In this document: positions 9,153-18,085 of the stretch, piece after piece
Layout of the letters: each line of letters opens with the position of its first letter
Numbering within the stretch: the first letter of the stretch is position 1
DNA from: Luteimonas mephitis DSM 12574
Lineage (GTDB): Bacteria; Pseudomonadota; Gammaproteobacteria; Xanthomonadales; Xanthomonadaceae
NCBI RefSeq assembly: GCF_000422305.1
Contig: NZ_AULN01000018.1
Location: 124,001-188,000 of the forward strand
Reading direction: 5' to 3'
Length of the DNA: 64,000 bases
The notes under the pieces: generated by a model
Databases searched by the model: none
Told to the model about the DNA's origin: nothing
Seen by the model: the letters and a program-made list of their open reading frames with translations, nothing else
Made by a program: the position numbers and the translations under genes

Positions 9153-9397
9153 GTTTTATTGCTGCCGTTCGTCGGGAGGAGCCGGAGTGGCTTGCCATGG
9201 ATTCATGCGGATGAGCACGGCAGTGGGGAGTGGAAATACAGCGGATGTCCGGGCAGGCGGCGTCCGTTCTCATCCTGTTTCAGTCAAGGAAACCTATCTA
9301 TTTCAATTTGGTAGCGGATATTTCTGAGCCGTTTTCTTATCCGAGATCATCGGCCTGGATCCGTCCCCGACCCCGGACTCCGGCCGCCTCGTGCCCG
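9153..9397. other. Intergenic region with a degenerate dispersed-repeat arm
   Basis: I see no gene here. 9191-9220 (CTTGCCATGGATTCATGCGG and following) resembles the left arm of the inverted-repeat unit at 26235-26347 and may be a decayed copy. The stretch near 9285-9345 is noticeably richer in A and T than its surroundings. Confidence 0.35.
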
Positions 9398-10282
9398 CTA
9401 GTCTCGATACCGCTTCAGCAGGTCGTCGTAGGCATCGATGCGACGGTCGCGCAGGAAGGGCCAGATGCGGCGCACGTGTTCGCTGCGGCCCAGGTCGACG
9501 TCGCAGACGAGCAGCGTCGGGTCGCCGCCGGCCTCGGCGATGAACTCGCCCTGCGGACCGAGCACGTGGCTGTTGCCCCAGAAATCGATGCCGGTAGCGC
9601 CGATCGGGGAAGGCTCGTGTCCGACGCGGTTGCAGCTCAGTACCGGCAACCCGTTGGCGACCGCGTGCCCGCGGTGGCTGAGGATCCAGGCATCACGCTG
9701 GCGGTCCTTCTCGGCCTGGTCGTCGCTCGGATCCCAGCCGATCGCGGTGGGATACAGCAGCAGTTCCGCGCCGGCCAGCGCCATCAGGCGCGCAGCCTCG
9801 GGATACCACTGGTCCCAGCACACCAGAACGCCGAGGCGGCCGACGCTGGTGTCGATTGGCTCGAAGCCGAGGTCGCCGGGGGTGAAGTAGAACTTCTCGT
9901 AGAAGCCCGGGTCGTCGGGGATGTGCATCTTGCGGTACTTGCCGGCGGTCGAGCCGTCGGCGTCGAACACCACCGCGGTGTTGTGGTACAGGCCGGTGGC
10001 GCGCTTCTCGAACAGCGAGCTGACCAGCACCACGCCGTGCCGCTTCGCCAGTGCGGCGAGGCGCTCGGTGCTCGGGCCCGGGATGGTTTCGGCCAGGTCG
10101 AACTCGTCCACCGACTCGTGCTGGCAGAAGTAGGGGCCGTTGTGCAGTTCCTGCAGCAGCACCAGCTTTGCGCCCTGGCGCGAGGCCTCGGCGACGCGCT
10201 GCTCGATCACGGCGAGATTGTCTTCGGCGCTGCCGTGGTTGCGTTCCTGCACCAGGGCGACGGGGAGGGTGGTCTTCTTCAT
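9398..10282 (-). CDS. aguB: N-carbamoylputrescine amidase
   Basis: This 294-residue nitrilase-superfamily amidohydrolase converts N-carbamoylputrescine to putrescine, CO2 and ammonia. The Glu-Lys-Cys triad is visible: E45 in LLQELHNGPYF, K118 in GKYRKMHIPDD and C155 in VLVCWDQWYPE. The motifs EKFYFTPGD and GIDFWGNSHV are typical of the AguB branch rather than of beta-ureidopropionase or omega-amidase. Agmatine deiminase, the preceding enzyme of the pathway, is encoded just upstream on the same strand, with a REP-type repeat between them. Together they give an arginine/agmatine route to putrescine in the cytoplasm. Confidence 0.92.
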   Translation of the reverse strand: MKKTTLPVALVQERNHGSAEDNLAVIEQRVAEASRQGAKLVLLQELHNGPYFCQHESVDEFDLAETIPGPSTERLAALAKRHGVVLVSSLFEKRATGLYHNTAVVFDADGSTAGKYRKMHIPDDPGFYEKFYFTPGDLGFEPIDTSVGRLGVLVCWDQWYPEAARLMALAGAELLLYPTAIGWDPSDDQAEKDRQRDAWILSHRGHAVANGLPVLSCNRVGHEPSPIGATGIDFWGNSHVLGPQGEFIAEAGGDPTLLVCDVDLGRSEHVRRIWPFLRDRRIDAYDDLLKRYRD

Positions 10283-10312
10283 GTCGACACGATTCCGGAA
10301 GGAACGATCATT

Positions 10313-10407
10313 GTAGGTCGAGGCTACGGCCCCGACGTCTTGGCAACGGCCGACCGACGATCGGGTATCCGGACACGCGGGGCTTCGCGGGCGTAGCCCC
10401 GACCTAC
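10313..10407. repeat. REP-type inverted repeat with GTAG ends between aguA and aguB
   Basis: The left arm GTAGGTCGAGGCTACGGCCC and the right arm, which in reverse complement reads GTAGGTCGGGGCTACGCCC, flank about 60 bp. Both begin with the GTAG tetranucleotide known from REP families of Stenotrophomonas and relatives. The right GTAG provides the stop codon of aguA. Confidence 0.75.
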
Positions 10408-11435
10408 GCGAGGCCCTGCGGGAGTTGCATGGTGAGGCAGTGCAGGCTGCCGTTCTGCCAGATCAGCGGGCGGCATGGGACCTGGACGATCTCGCGGTCC
10501 GGGAATGCCTGTGCGAGCACGCCCGCGGCGGCCGCGTCGGCCGCGTCGCCATAGGCGGGAATCAGCACCGCGCCGTTGATGACCAGGAAGTTGGCGTAGC
10601 TGGCGGCGAGGCGACGGCCTTCGTCGATGACCGGCTGCGGCCACGGCAACGGGAACAGCCGGTAGGGCTGGCCGGCCTGGGTCCGCAGCGCCGCGATCTC
10701 ATCGGCCATGGCCTGGAGTTCGGCGTGATGCGAATCGGCCGGGTCATCGCAGGCCTGGAAGACGATCGCGTCGCCGGGCGCGAAGCGGGCGAGGGTGTCG
10801 ATGTGGGCGTCGGTGTCGTCGCCCTCGAGGTAGCCGTGGTCGAGCCACAGCACCCGGTCCTGCGCCAACCAGCCGGCCAGCTTCGCCGACAGGTCCTCGC
10901 GGCTGGTGTCCCGATGGCGTTCGTGAAGGCACTGCCAGGTGGTCAGCAGGGTGCCGGCGCCATCGGTTTCGATTGCACCGCCTTCCAGCGCAAAATCAAT
11001 GGTTTGCCGAGAACTGTTGAGAAACGTATTTGCATTGTCGAGATGCTCGACAAGGCGGTCGTCGCGGCTGGCCTCGAACTTCCCGCCCCAGCCGCTGAAG
11101 CGGAAGTCGAGCAGGCGGAAGCCATCGCCGTCGCGCAGGGTGATCGGGCCGGAGTCGCGCAGCCAGGTGTCGTCGTACTCGACCGGGAGGAACCGCACGC
11201 GGTCCATGTCGACCCGCGCCGACGCCAGTCGCGCGCGGGCGTAGGCCTCGACGTCGTCGTCGGCCACGCACACCAGCGCGCGCTGGAAGCGGGTGATCGC
11301 CGCGACCAGGGCGATGTAGGTCTCCTCGACCTCGCCGAGGCGCTGCGCCCAGTCAGTGCCGGCATGCGGCCAGGCGACGAGGATGGCGGACTGGGGCTCC
11401 CACTCGGCGGGGAAGCGCAGCCTGGAATCGGTCAT
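10404..11435 (-). CDS. aguA: Agmatine deiminase (agmatine iminohydrolase)
   Basis: The 343-residue enzyme hydrolyses agmatine to N-carbamoylputrescine. Family motifs are FPAEWEPQSAILVAWPH at the N-terminus, YDDTWLRDSGP in the middle, FALEGGAIETDG, LDHGYLEGDDTDAHIDT, and the C-terminal nucleophile C333 in NGSLHCLTMQLP. I chose the ATG at 11435, which has AAGG at good spacing, over a TTG five codons upstream. The last codon runs directly into the GTAG end of a REP element, whose TAG is used as stop. It is followed by aguB, the next step of putrescine synthesis. Confidence 0.93.
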   Translation of the reverse strand: MTDSRLRFPAEWEPQSAILVAWPHAGTDWAQRLGEVEETYIALVAAITRFQRALVCVADDDVEAYARARLASARVDMDRVRFLPVEYDDTWLRDSGPITLRDGDGFRLLDFRFSGWGGKFEASRDDRLVEHLDNANTFLNSSRQTIDFALEGGAIETDGAGTLLTTWQCLHERHRDTSREDLSAKLAGWLAQDRVLWLDHGYLEGDDTDAHIDTLARFAPGDAIVFQACDDPADSHHAELQAMADEIAALRTQAGQPYRLFPLPWPQPVIDEGRRLAASYANFLVINGAVLIPAYGDAADAAAAGVLAQAFPDREIVQVPCRPLIWQNGSLHCLTMQLPQGLA

Positions 11436-11505
11436 GGAAACCTTCGGCAAAACCCCGCGCGGACGCGGCGCGGGTGGTGTGTGGATGCGTGGAGCGGGAT
11501 CCGCG

Positions 11506-11835
11506 TCAGCGGATGGGCGGCTTGGGGCCGACTTCGTTCGCCGCAGCCTTCTGCGCGACCGCGTCGATGACGCGGCTCTTCTCGAAATAGACCACGAACC
11601 CCGGGTAGACCCAGCGGTTGATCGTAGGCCACTGGCGCTTCTGGCCGCCGCGCGCGTCGAGCTTCTCGCTGGGCGCGCCGAAGCGGGCTTCGACCTGGGC
11701 CATGCTCATGCCGCGGGTCGGCATGGCCATCCGGTTTTCCTGCTGCACGCGATCGACCAGCAGGACATCTGCGGAGGCGGCACCGGCCACGCCCAGCAGG
11801 ACGGCGGCGGACAACGAAATCAGGACTCGCGACAT
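11506..11835 (-). CDS. Small exported protein of unknown function
   Basis: The 109-residue product starts with a clear signal peptide (MSRVLISLSAAVLLGVAGAA, cleavage near ASA-D) and a mature part of about 86 residues with the segment MAMPTRGMSMAQVEARFGAP. That last pattern, a short helix followed by FGxP, recalls the SmpA/OmlA (BamE-like) fold, but the match is weak and the usual lipobox Cys is absent. It is probably periplasmic. Its gene lies 70 bp downstream of the aguA start on the same strand. I cannot assign a role. Confidence 0.7.
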   Translation of the reverse strand: MSRVLISLSAAVLLGVAGAASADVLLVDRVQQENRMAMPTRGMSMAQVEARFGAPSEKLDARGGQKRQWPTINRWVYPGFVVYFEKSRVIDAVAQKAAANEVGPKPPIR

Positions 11836-12015
11836 GACGGACTCCCAAGGGCTTGAATGCGGGCTTGAAGATGAATGCCGCAGCGTTGTAGCAGATTACG
11901 GCCGGGGCGGGTGGTGCCTGCCGATGTTACTGGGCACGGCGTCACGCCCGCGTTCGCGCATCCGGGGCGGCATGGGCGCATGGCCGGGTGGCCGCAGGAA
12001 TCCATGGCAACAACG

Positions 12016-12042
12016 GCGAAAGGCCGCATCGCTGCGGCCCTT
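12016..12042 (-). terminator. Probable terminator after rpmJ
   Basis: On the minus strand a GGCCGCA/TGCGGCC stem is followed by TTTCG, 45-70 bp beyond the rpmJ stop. The U-run is short. Confidence 0.45.
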
Positions 12043-12086
12043 CGTCTGCAACACACCGCTCCCGGCAGGGCCGGGGAGGAGATCCC

Positions 12087-12212
12087 TCAGCGCTGGCGCG
12101 CCTTGAAGCGCGGGTTGCTCTTGCAGATCACGAAGACCTTGCCGCGGCGACGGACGACCTTGCAGTCGCGGTGGCGGGCCTTCGCCGATTTCAGGGAGGA
12201 CAGGACCTTCAT
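12087..12212 (-). CDS. rpmJ: 50S ribosomal protein L36, zinc-ligand-less (C-minus) form
   Basis: The short gene encodes 41 residues, [20 protein letters not shown] through [12 protein letters not shown], a recognisable L36. The zinc-binding form has three Cys and one His. Here only two Cys are at corresponding places (C17, C30), and the first Cys and the His are replaced by Lys and Phe. That matches the C-minus type represented by E. coli YkgO rather than the zinc-binding RpmJ. It stands alone, not in the spc operon. In many proteobacteria C-minus paralogues are induced on zinc limitation; no Zur box was recognised upstream. Confidence 0.9.
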   Translation of the reverse strand: MKVLSSLKSAKARHRDCKVVRRRGKVFVICKSNPRFKARQR

Positions 12213-12373
12213 GACGTACCTCAAAAGACGGTTGGGACGAGCGAGCCCGCCATTCTAGCGGACATTTCCCCGGCCACTCAAGCGCTTGCGGTGATTTTTT
12301 TCGCGGGCCCGGCAGGGTGGGTCGTCGCCCGGCCCCGTAGAATGCCGCAAACCGAATATCCGGGGAGAGATGA

Positions 12374-13048
12374 ATGACGGCAAGCGAGGTTCCGGTCCTG
12401 ACCATCGATGGGCCGTCCGGCTCGGGCAAGGGCACCATCAGCCGCATGGTGGCGCGACGCCTGGGCTGGCACTATCTGGATTCGGGCGCCCTGTACCGGG
12501 CGGTCGGGGTGGCGGCGGCGTGGGGCGACCTCGACCTGGGCGATGCAGGGGCGCTCGTGCACTGCACCTTCGACACGGCGGTCGACTTCCGCGAGGACGC
12601 CGGCGGCGAGCTGCGGGTGCTGGTCAACGGCAACGACGCCACCGACGAGCTGCGCACCGAAACCGCGGGCGCGGTGGCTTCGGCCATCGCCGCCATCCCC
12701 GAGGTCCGGACCGCGCTCATGGACCGCCAGCGGGCCTTCCGCCAGCCGCCGGGCCTGGTGACCGACGGACGCGACATGGGCACGGTGATCTTCCCTGACG
12801 CCCCGTTCAAGGTTTTCCTGACCGCGAGTGCCGGAGAGCGGGCCGAAAGGCGCTATAAACAGTTGAAGGACAAGGGGGTTTCCGTTACATTGGACGGTCT
12901 GCTACGCGAGATTCTCGCGCGCGACGCCCGCGACGCCAACCGCGCGGTGGCGCCGCTGCGGCCGGCCGCGGACGCCGTCCGCATCGACACCACCGGCATG
13001 GGGATCGACGAGGTGGTCACACGCGTGCTGGAAGTCGTAGGCGCGTAG
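12374..13048 (+). CDS. cmk: Cytidylate kinase
   Basis: The 224-residue enzyme phosphorylates CMP and dCMP with ATP. The P-loop [12 protein letters not shown] is at residues 13-24. [10 protein letters not shown] is the CMP-binding region characteristic of Cmk, [15 protein letters not shown] carries the conserved Arg-Asp, and [13 protein letters not shown] belongs to the lid. The ATG follows GGGGAGAG. The order cmk-rpsA-ihfB is strongly conserved in gammaproteobacteria and is kept here. Confidence 0.95.
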   Translation: MTASEVPVLTIDGPSGSGKGTISRMVARRLGWHYLDSGALYRAVGVAAAWGDLDLGDAGALVHCTFDTAVDFREDAGGELRVLVNGNDATDELRTETAGAVASAIAAIPEVRTALMDRQRAFRQPPGLVTDGRDMGTVIFPDAPFKVFLTASAGERAERRYKQLKDKGVSVTLDGLLREILARDARDANRAVAPLRPAADAVRIDTTGMGIDEVVTRVLEVVGA

Positions 13049-13420
13049 CGCCTGCTCCGGTTTCCTTCCCCTCTGCGGGAGAAGGATAAGGACGGGATGA
13101 GTAAACCGGGGTCGCGGTTGCATCGCGACTTCACGAAGTTCCTTCCCTGTTCAAGGGGAAGGCAAGGATGGGGAGGGATTTCCGGGACGGTGCCGCGAGG
13201 CTCGCACTCGAACTCGCCCCTCCAGTGCCAGCCGTCCCCGTAGGGGAGGGAGCAAGAAGCCCGCTCTTTCGTGAGCGGGTGCAACAGGCCCCGTCGGTTC
13301 GCCGCCGGGTTTTCCAACCACAACACTCACGGCCAGGCGCAATCCCGCGCAAGCCGACAACGGGTGGACCGGCATGCGCCACGCGCCTGCGGTCTGTGTC
13401 ATCAACCGAGTAATTTTCCA
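13049..13420. other. Gene-free region between cmk and rpsA with palindromic repeats
   Basis: In 372 bp I see no convincing gene. 13070-13200 is built from purine/pyrimidine-rich blocks (CCCCTCTGCGGGAGAAGG, CCCTGTTCAAGGGGAAGG) that look like a decayed dispersed repeat similar in texture to 20890-21070. CCCGCT/AGCGGG at 13260-13279 can form a hairpin. The rpsA promoter and leader must lie in the last 100 bp or so, but no consensus promoter stands out. Confidence 0.5.
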
Positions 13421-15115
13421 ATGACCGAATCATTCGCAGAACTGTTCGAACAGAGCCAGACCAACCTGGCGAAACTGAAGCCGGGCTCCATCGTCACCGG
13501 CACCGTGGTCCAGGTGCGCACCGACGTGGTCGTGATCAACGCCGGCCTCAAGTCCGAAGGCATCGTGCCGATCGAACAGTTCCGTAACGACGACGGCGAG
13601 ATCGACGTCGCCGAAGGCGACATCGTCAAGGTTGCCCTCGACTCCCTCGAGAACGGCTTCGGCGAGACCGTGCTGTCGCGCGAGAAGGCCAAGCGCGCCA
13701 TGGTGTGGGACGAGCTCGAGGAAGCCCTCGAGAAGAACGAGACCATCACCGGCCGCATCAGCGGCAAGGTCAAGGGCGGTTTCACCGTCGACATCAAGGA
13801 CGTCCGCGCGTTCCTGCCCGGTTCGCTGGTCGATGTGCGCCCCGTGCGCGACCCGGTGTACCTGGAAGGCAAGGAACTCGAGTTCAAGCTCATCAAGCTC
13901 GACCGCAAGCGCAACAACGTGGTCGTCTCCCGCCGCGCGGTGGTCGAGAGCGAGCATTCCGAAGAGCGCGAGCAGCTGCTCGAGAAGCTGGTCGAGGGCG
14001 CCGTGCTCAAGGGCGTCGTCAAGAACCTCACCGACTACGGCGCGTTCGTCGACCTCGGCGGCATCGACGGCCTGCTGCACATCACCGACATGGCGTGGAA
14101 GCGCGTGCGCCATCCGTCCGAGGTCGTGGAAGTCGGCCAGGAGCTGGACGTCCGCGTGCTGAAGTACGACAAGGAGCGCAACCGCGTCAGCCTCGGCCTC
14201 AAGCAGCTGGGCGAGGATCCGTGGGACAACATCTCGCGCCGCTACCCGTCCAACACCCGCGTGTTCGGCAAGGTCAGCAACGTCACCGATTACGGCGCGT
14301 TCGTCGAGATCGAGCCGGGCGTCGAAGGCCTGGTCCACGTGTCCGAGATGGACTGGACCAACAAGAACGTCAATCCGTCCAAGGTGGTGCAGGTCGGTGA
14401 CGAGATGGAAGTGATGGTGCTGGACGTGGACGAAGAGCGTCGCCGCATCTCGCTGGGCATCAAGCAGGTCACTTCCAACCCGTGGGAGACCTTTGCGGCC
14501 ATCCACAAGAAGGGCGACAAGGTCGAGGGCCAGATCAAGTCGATCACCGACTTCGGCATCTTCATCGGCCTGGACGGCGGCATCGACGGCCTGATCCACC
14601 TGTCCGACATGAGCTGGAACTCCACCGGCGAGGAAGAGGCGCGCAACCTGAAGAAGGGCGACACTCTGGAAGCCGTCGTGCTGGCGGTCGATCCGGAGCG
14701 CGAGCGCATCAGCCTGGGCGTCAAGCAGCTCGAGCAGGATCCGTTCGGCCAGTTCATGGCCGCGCATCCGCGTGGCTCGAAGGTCAGCGGCACGGTCAAG
14801 GAAGTCGACGCCAAGGGTGCGACGATCGAACTGGCCGACGGCGTGGAAGGCTATGTCGCCGCGCGTGACATCTCGGAAGAGCGCGTCGACGACGCCAGCC
14901 ATCACCTGAAGGTCGGCGACACGATCGAAGCCAAGTTCACCGGCATGGATCGCAAGGGTCGTTCGCTGCAGCTGTCGATCAAGGCCAAGGACGAAGCCGA
15001 GACCGCCGAGACCCTGGCCGAGTACAGCAAGTCGTCCTCGTCCTCGGATGCCTCGAGCGGTACCACCAAGCTCGGTGCGCTGCTGCGCGAGCAGCTCGAG
15101 AACAAGTCCGAGTAA
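13421..15115 (+). CDS. rpsA: 30S ribosomal protein S1
   Basis: The 564-residue protein is close to the usual 557-561. It consists of six S1 (OB-fold) repeats; motifs such as [20 protein letters not shown] and [20 protein letters not shown] recur at spacings of about 85 residues. It begins [12 protein letters not shown], as in other gammaproteobacteria. S1 delivers structured mRNAs to the 30S subunit and represses its own translation. The bases before the ATG (AATTTTCCA) contain no Shine-Dalgarno sequence, in line with the known unusual initiation region of rpsA. The Ser-rich C-terminal tail (residues about 535-550) is a normal variable end. Confidence 0.97.
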   Translation: MTESFAELFEQSQTNLAKLKPGSIVTGTVVQVRTDVVVINAGLKSEGIVPIEQFRNDDGEIDVAEGDIVKVALDSLENGFGETVLSREKAKRAMVWDELEEALEKNETITGRISGKVKGGFTVDIKDVRAFLPGSLVDVRPVRDPVYLEGKELEFKLIKLDRKRNNVVVSRRAVVESEHSEEREQLLEKLVEGAVLKGVVKNLTDYGAFVDLGGIDGLLHITDMAWKRVRHPSEVVEVGQELDVRVLKYDKERNRVSLGLKQLGEDPWDNISRRYPSNTRVFGKVSNVTDYGAFVEIEPGVEGLVHVSEMDWTNKNVNPSKVVQVGDEMEVMVLDVDEERRRISLGIKQVTSNPWETFAAIHKKGDKVEGQIKSITDFGIFIGLDGGIDGLIHLSDMSWNSTGEEEARNLKKGDTLEAVVLAVDPERERISLGVKQLEQDPFGQFMAAHPRGSKVSGTVKEVDAKGATIELADGVEGYVAARDISEERVDDASHHLKVGDTIEAKFTGMDRKGRSLQLSIKAKDEAETAETLAEYSKSSSSSDASSGTTKLGALLREQLENKSE

Positions 15116-15122
15116 GCGGTAC

Positions 15123-15152
15123 GCGGTGGTCCGGCATTGGCCGGACCACCGC
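15123..15152. terminator. Strong hairpin after rpsA (no T-run)
   Basis: GCGGTGGTCCGG and its exact complement CCGGACCACCGC flank CATTGG, 8 bp after the rpsA stop. Without a T-run it is more likely an mRNA-stabilising or attenuating structure between rpsA and ihfB than a full terminator. Confidence 0.6.
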
Positions 15153-15181
15153 ATCGGCCGGCCACCACGATGACAGCGTCC

Positions 15182-15487
15182 ATGACCAAATCGGAATTGA
15201 TCGAGATCCTCACCCAGCGCCAAGGTCACCTGAAAGCCGAGGACGTCGACATGGCCGTGAAGTCGCTGCTGGAAATGATGGGCGGGTCGCTGGCCCACGG
15301 CGAACGCATCGAGATCCGTGGTTTCGGCAGTTTTTCCCTGCATTACCGGCCGCCGCGTACCGGCCGCAACCCCAAGACCGGTGACGCCGTTGCGCTGCCG
15401 GGCAAGCACGTGCCGCACTTCAAGCCGGGCAAGGAACTGCGCGAACGCGTCAGCGACGTCATGCCGTTGCCGCCCGACGAGGGCTGA
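15182..15487 (+). CDS. ihfB: Integration host factor subunit beta
   Basis: The 101-residue protein belongs to the HU/IHF family. It starts [10 protein letters not shown] and has the beta-arm signature [20 protein letters not shown] with the intercalating Pro in NPKTG, and the long tail typical of IhfB. With IhfA (not in this window) it bends DNA sharply at specific sites. I chose the ATG at 15182 because it matches the family N-terminus; an ATG four codons upstream is possible. It lies in its conserved place, just downstream of rpsA. Confidence 0.95.
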   Translation: MTKSELIEILTQRQGHLKAEDVDMAVKSLLEMMGGSLAHGERIEIRGFGSFSLHYRPPRTGRNPKTGDAVALPGKHVPHFKPGKELRERVSDVMPLPPDEG

Positions 15488-15594
15488 ATCCCGTCCTGGC
15501 CGCGGCCCGGCCACGCACGGCCCGCAACAGGCAGGGGGCGTTGCAGGCCGGCTCGTCGTAAGCTTGGCGTCATGGCTCCACAGGCGCACGCACC

Positions 15595-15867
15595 ATGCGA
15601 TTGATCCGATTCCTCATTGCCCTGCTGTGCATCGCGGCCGGCGTCCTCGTGGGCGCGTTGAACCCGCAACCGGTGTCCATGGATTTCGGCTTCGTCACGC
15701 TGCGCGGCACACTCGGCGTTTCACTGCTGGTCGCGCTGCTCGCCGGCGCCATCGCCGGCGGATTGATGCTCGCTGCCTCAGTGGTGGTGCCGCTGCGGGC
15801 ACAGCTCCGGCGCCAGCGCGCGCAGCGACCGGCAACGCCTGCAAACCCGCAACCCGGCGACCCATGA
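15595..15867 (+). CDS. lapA: LapA-domain inner-membrane protein
   Basis: The 90-residue protein has two transmembrane segments (about residues 4-22 and 42-65) separated by the NPQPVSMDFGFVTLRGTLGVSLL motif region of the LapA/DUF1049 family, and a basic, Pro-rich cytoplasmic tail. In E. coli LapA (YciS) is encoded with LapB and associated with lipopolysaccharide assembly. The lapB start codon lies one base after its stop, so the two are translationally linked here too. Confidence 0.85.
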   Translation: MRLIRFLIALLCIAAGVLVGALNPQPVSMDFGFVTLRGTLGVSLLVALLAGAIAGGLMLAASVVVPLRAQLRRQRAQRPATPANPQPGDP

Positions 15868-15868
15868 C

Positions 15869-17047
15869 ATGGACTTCATCACCCAGTGGTTCTGGCTCTT
15901 CCTGTTGTTGCCCATCGCCGCGCTGAGCGGCTGGGTGATCGGCCGCCGCGGCGGTGAACGCCATAGCGACACCCAGGTCAGCCGCCTGTCGACCACCTAT
16001 TTCCGCGGCTTGAACTACCTGCTCAACGAACAGCCCGACAAGGCGATCGAACTGTTCCTGCACATCGCCGAACTCGACAAGGACACGTTCGAAACCCAGG
16101 TCGCGCTCGGCCACCTGTTCCGCAGGCGCGGCGAAGTGGACCGCGCGATCCGCCTGCACCAAGGGCTGGTGCAGCGGCCCGACCTGAGCGATCCGCAGAA
16201 GGTGCAGGCGCTGCTGGCGCTGGGCGAGGACTACATGCGCTCGGGCCTGCTCGATCGTGCGGAGACGGTGTTCACCGACCTGGCGAAGATCGACCAGCGC
16301 GCACCGCAGGCGCTCAAGCACCTGATCGGCATCTACCAGGCCGAACGCGACTGGCCCAAGGCGATCGAGAATGCATCGCGCTACGAGGCTGCCACCGGGG
16401 AACCGATGGGCAAACTGATCGGGCAGTTCGAATGCGAGCTCGCCGAACGCCTGCGTGCGGCCGGTGACGCCGCCGGTGCGCGGGAGGCGGTGGCGCGCGC
16501 CTATGCCGCCGACTCCAACCTGGTGCGCGCCGGGATCCTGGAAGGGCGCATCGAGGTCGATGCCGGCAACGACGTGGCCGCTATCCGCGCGTTCGAGCGC
16601 GCGGCGCGACACGATCCGGAATTCCTGCCCGAGGTGCTGCCTCCGCTGCTTGCCGCGTACGAGCGCGTCGGCGACGGGCCCGGCGCACGCAACTTCCTGT
16701 CTGAGATGAGCGAGCACTATCGCGGCATCGCGCCGGTGCTCGCGTTGACCCGGCTGGTCGAAGCCGAAGACGGCGTGGCCGATGCGCGTGCCTACCTCGC
16801 ACGCCAGCTCAAGGATCGGCCGTCAGTGCGCGGCGAGGCCGCGCTGATCGACCTGACGCTGGCCGCGGGCGCCGACCCGGCGGCGACCCTGCAGGATCTC
16901 AAGCACATCACCGACCAGCTGCTGGTGCGCAATCCAAGCTATCGCTGCAGTCGCTGCGGCTTCGGTGCGCGCAGCCACCATTGGCAGTGCCCGAGTTGCA
17001 AGGAGTGGGGCACGATCAAGCCGCTGCTGAACTACGCGGTGGTTTGA
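15869..17047 (+). CDS. lapB: Lipopolysaccharide assembly protein LapB (YciM)
   Basis: The 392-residue protein has one N-terminal membrane anchor (residues 5-25), a long array of tetratricopeptide repeats (about 40-340), and a C-terminal rubredoxin-type metal site, CSRCGFGARSHHWQCPSC, followed by a Trp-Gly. This architecture is diagnostic of LapB. With FtsH it controls degradation of LpxC and so balances lipopolysaccharide and phospholipid synthesis at the cytoplasmic face of the inner membrane. It is followed at 3 bp by a WecA-like transferase, so surface glycan genes appear transcriptionally joined to it. Confidence 0.94.
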   Translation: MDFITQWFWLFLLLPIAALSGWVIGRRGGERHSDTQVSRLSTTYFRGLNYLLNEQPDKAIELFLHIAELDKDTFETQVALGHLFRRRGEVDRAIRLHQGLVQRPDLSDPQKVQALLALGEDYMRSGLLDRAETVFTDLAKIDQRAPQALKHLIGIYQAERDWPKAIENASRYEAATGEPMGKLIGQFECELAERLRAAGDAAGAREAVARAYAADSNLVRAGILEGRIEVDAGNDVAAIRAFERAARHDPEFLPEVLPPLLAAYERVGDGPGARNFLSEMSEHYRGIAPVLALTRLVEAEDGVADARAYLARQLKDRPSVRGEAALIDLTLAAGADPAATLQDLKHITDQLLVRNPSYRCSRCGFGARSHHWQCPSCKEWGTIKPLLNYAVV

Positions 17048-17050
17048 GTC

Positions 17051-18085
17051 TTGGGCACGGGGACGCCAGCGGGCACGATCGCCTGGCTCGTGCTGCTGGC
17101 CGGCATCAGCCTGGCCGGCACGGTCGCCGCGCGCCGCTACGCGCTGCGGCGCGACCTGCTCGATCATCCAGGCGAGCGTCGCAGCCACGTCGTGGCCACG
17201 CCCCGCGGCGGCGGCATCGGCATCGTGCTTGCCATGCTCGTCGCGATGGGCCTGCTTGCATGCCGGGACCCGGCGCAGGCGATGGCGATGGTGCTTTCGG
17301 CAACGGGCCTGCTGCTGGTCGCAGGGATCGGCTGGCTTGACGATCACCGGCCGCTGACGCCGTGGTCGCGCCTGGTCGTGCACGCGGTCGCTGCCGTCCT
17401 GCTGGCCGCGGTGGCTTATCGCGCAAGTGGGCAGGTGGCCGTGGCGTTGCTCGCATTCGTGCTGGCGATGGTGCTGGTCAACATCTGGAACTTCATGGAC
17501 GGCATCGACGGCATCGCGTCGCTGCAGGCACTGGTCGTTGCCGGCGCGTGTGCGCTCCTGGCGCACGACGCGGCCTCGCGCTGGCTCTCGCTTGCCATGG
17601 GCGCGGCCTGCCTGGGCTTCCTGCCGATGAACCTGCCGCGGGCGAGAATTTTTCTCGGAGACGTGGGCAGCGGGGCGCTGGGCTACACACTTGCGCTGGC
17701 CATGGTGCTGGTGGCGAGCGGAACTGGCAGGGAATCGTCGCTTTCGACGTGGATGGTTGTGTTCCTGCCGGCCTCGGCGTTCCTTGTCGACGCGACCTTG
17801 ACACTGGTTTCGCGCATCGTACGCGGCGAGCGCTGGTGGACACCCCATGTCGGGCACGCCTACCAGCGCTGGGCAAGGGCCGCGGGCAGTCATTGGCCAG
17901 TCACGTTCGCCTACGCAGCATGGGCAGTCGCGGGAAGCGTATTGGCGTGGCTGGGCCGGGATCTGCCCGAAGCGTCTATCATGTACGCCGGCAGCGCGTG
18001 GTACCTGGGGGGAGGAATCCTGTGGCTGCGGTTCCAGCTGTATCGCAGCCGTAAGTCGGGTTTGCCGGGAAAACAGAGCGAATGA
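17051..18085 (+). CDS. MraY/WecA-like polyprenyl-phosphate sugar-1-phosphate transferase
   Basis: The 344-residue polytopic membrane protein (about 10 helices) belongs to glycosyltransferase family 4. Catalytic motifs are DDHRPLTPWSRL (magnesium-binding Asp pair), NIWNFMDGIDG, LGDVGSGALGY and the HVGHAYQRW loop that recognises the sugar nucleotide. It would transfer a HexNAc-1-phosphate to undecaprenyl phosphate to start O-antigen or another surface polymer. The predicted start is a TTG at 17051, 3 bp after lapB; no ATG is suitably placed. It overlaps the next gene by 4 bp (ATGA). The exact sugar is unknown. Confidence 0.85.
   Translation: MGTGTPAGTIAWLVLLAGISLAGTVAARRYALRRDLLDHPGERRSHVVATPRGGGIGIVLAMLVAMGLLACRDPAQAMAMVLSATGLLLVAGIGWLDDHRPLTPWSRLVVHAVAAVLLAAVAYRASGQVAVALLAFVLAMVLVNIWNFMDGIDGIASLQALVVAGACALLAHDAASRWLSLAMGAACLGFLPMNLPRARIFLGDVGSGALGYTLALAMVLVASGTGRESSLSTWMVVFLPASAFLVDATLTLVSRIVRGERWWTPHVGHAYQRWARAAGSHWPVTFAYAAWAVAGSVLAWLGRDLPEASIMYAGSAWYLGGGILWLRFQLYRSRKSGLPGKQSE

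Noticed and set aside
13271-13420. Upstream in-frame extension of S1
   Set aside because: The extension has no homology to S1 N-termini and lies in repeat-rich DNA; MTESF at 13421 is the canonical start.
13430-15589. Long minus-strand frame opposite rpsA and ihfB
   Set aside because: Composition is Asp/His/Val-rich as expected from the complement of S1 codons; the plus-strand genes are certain.
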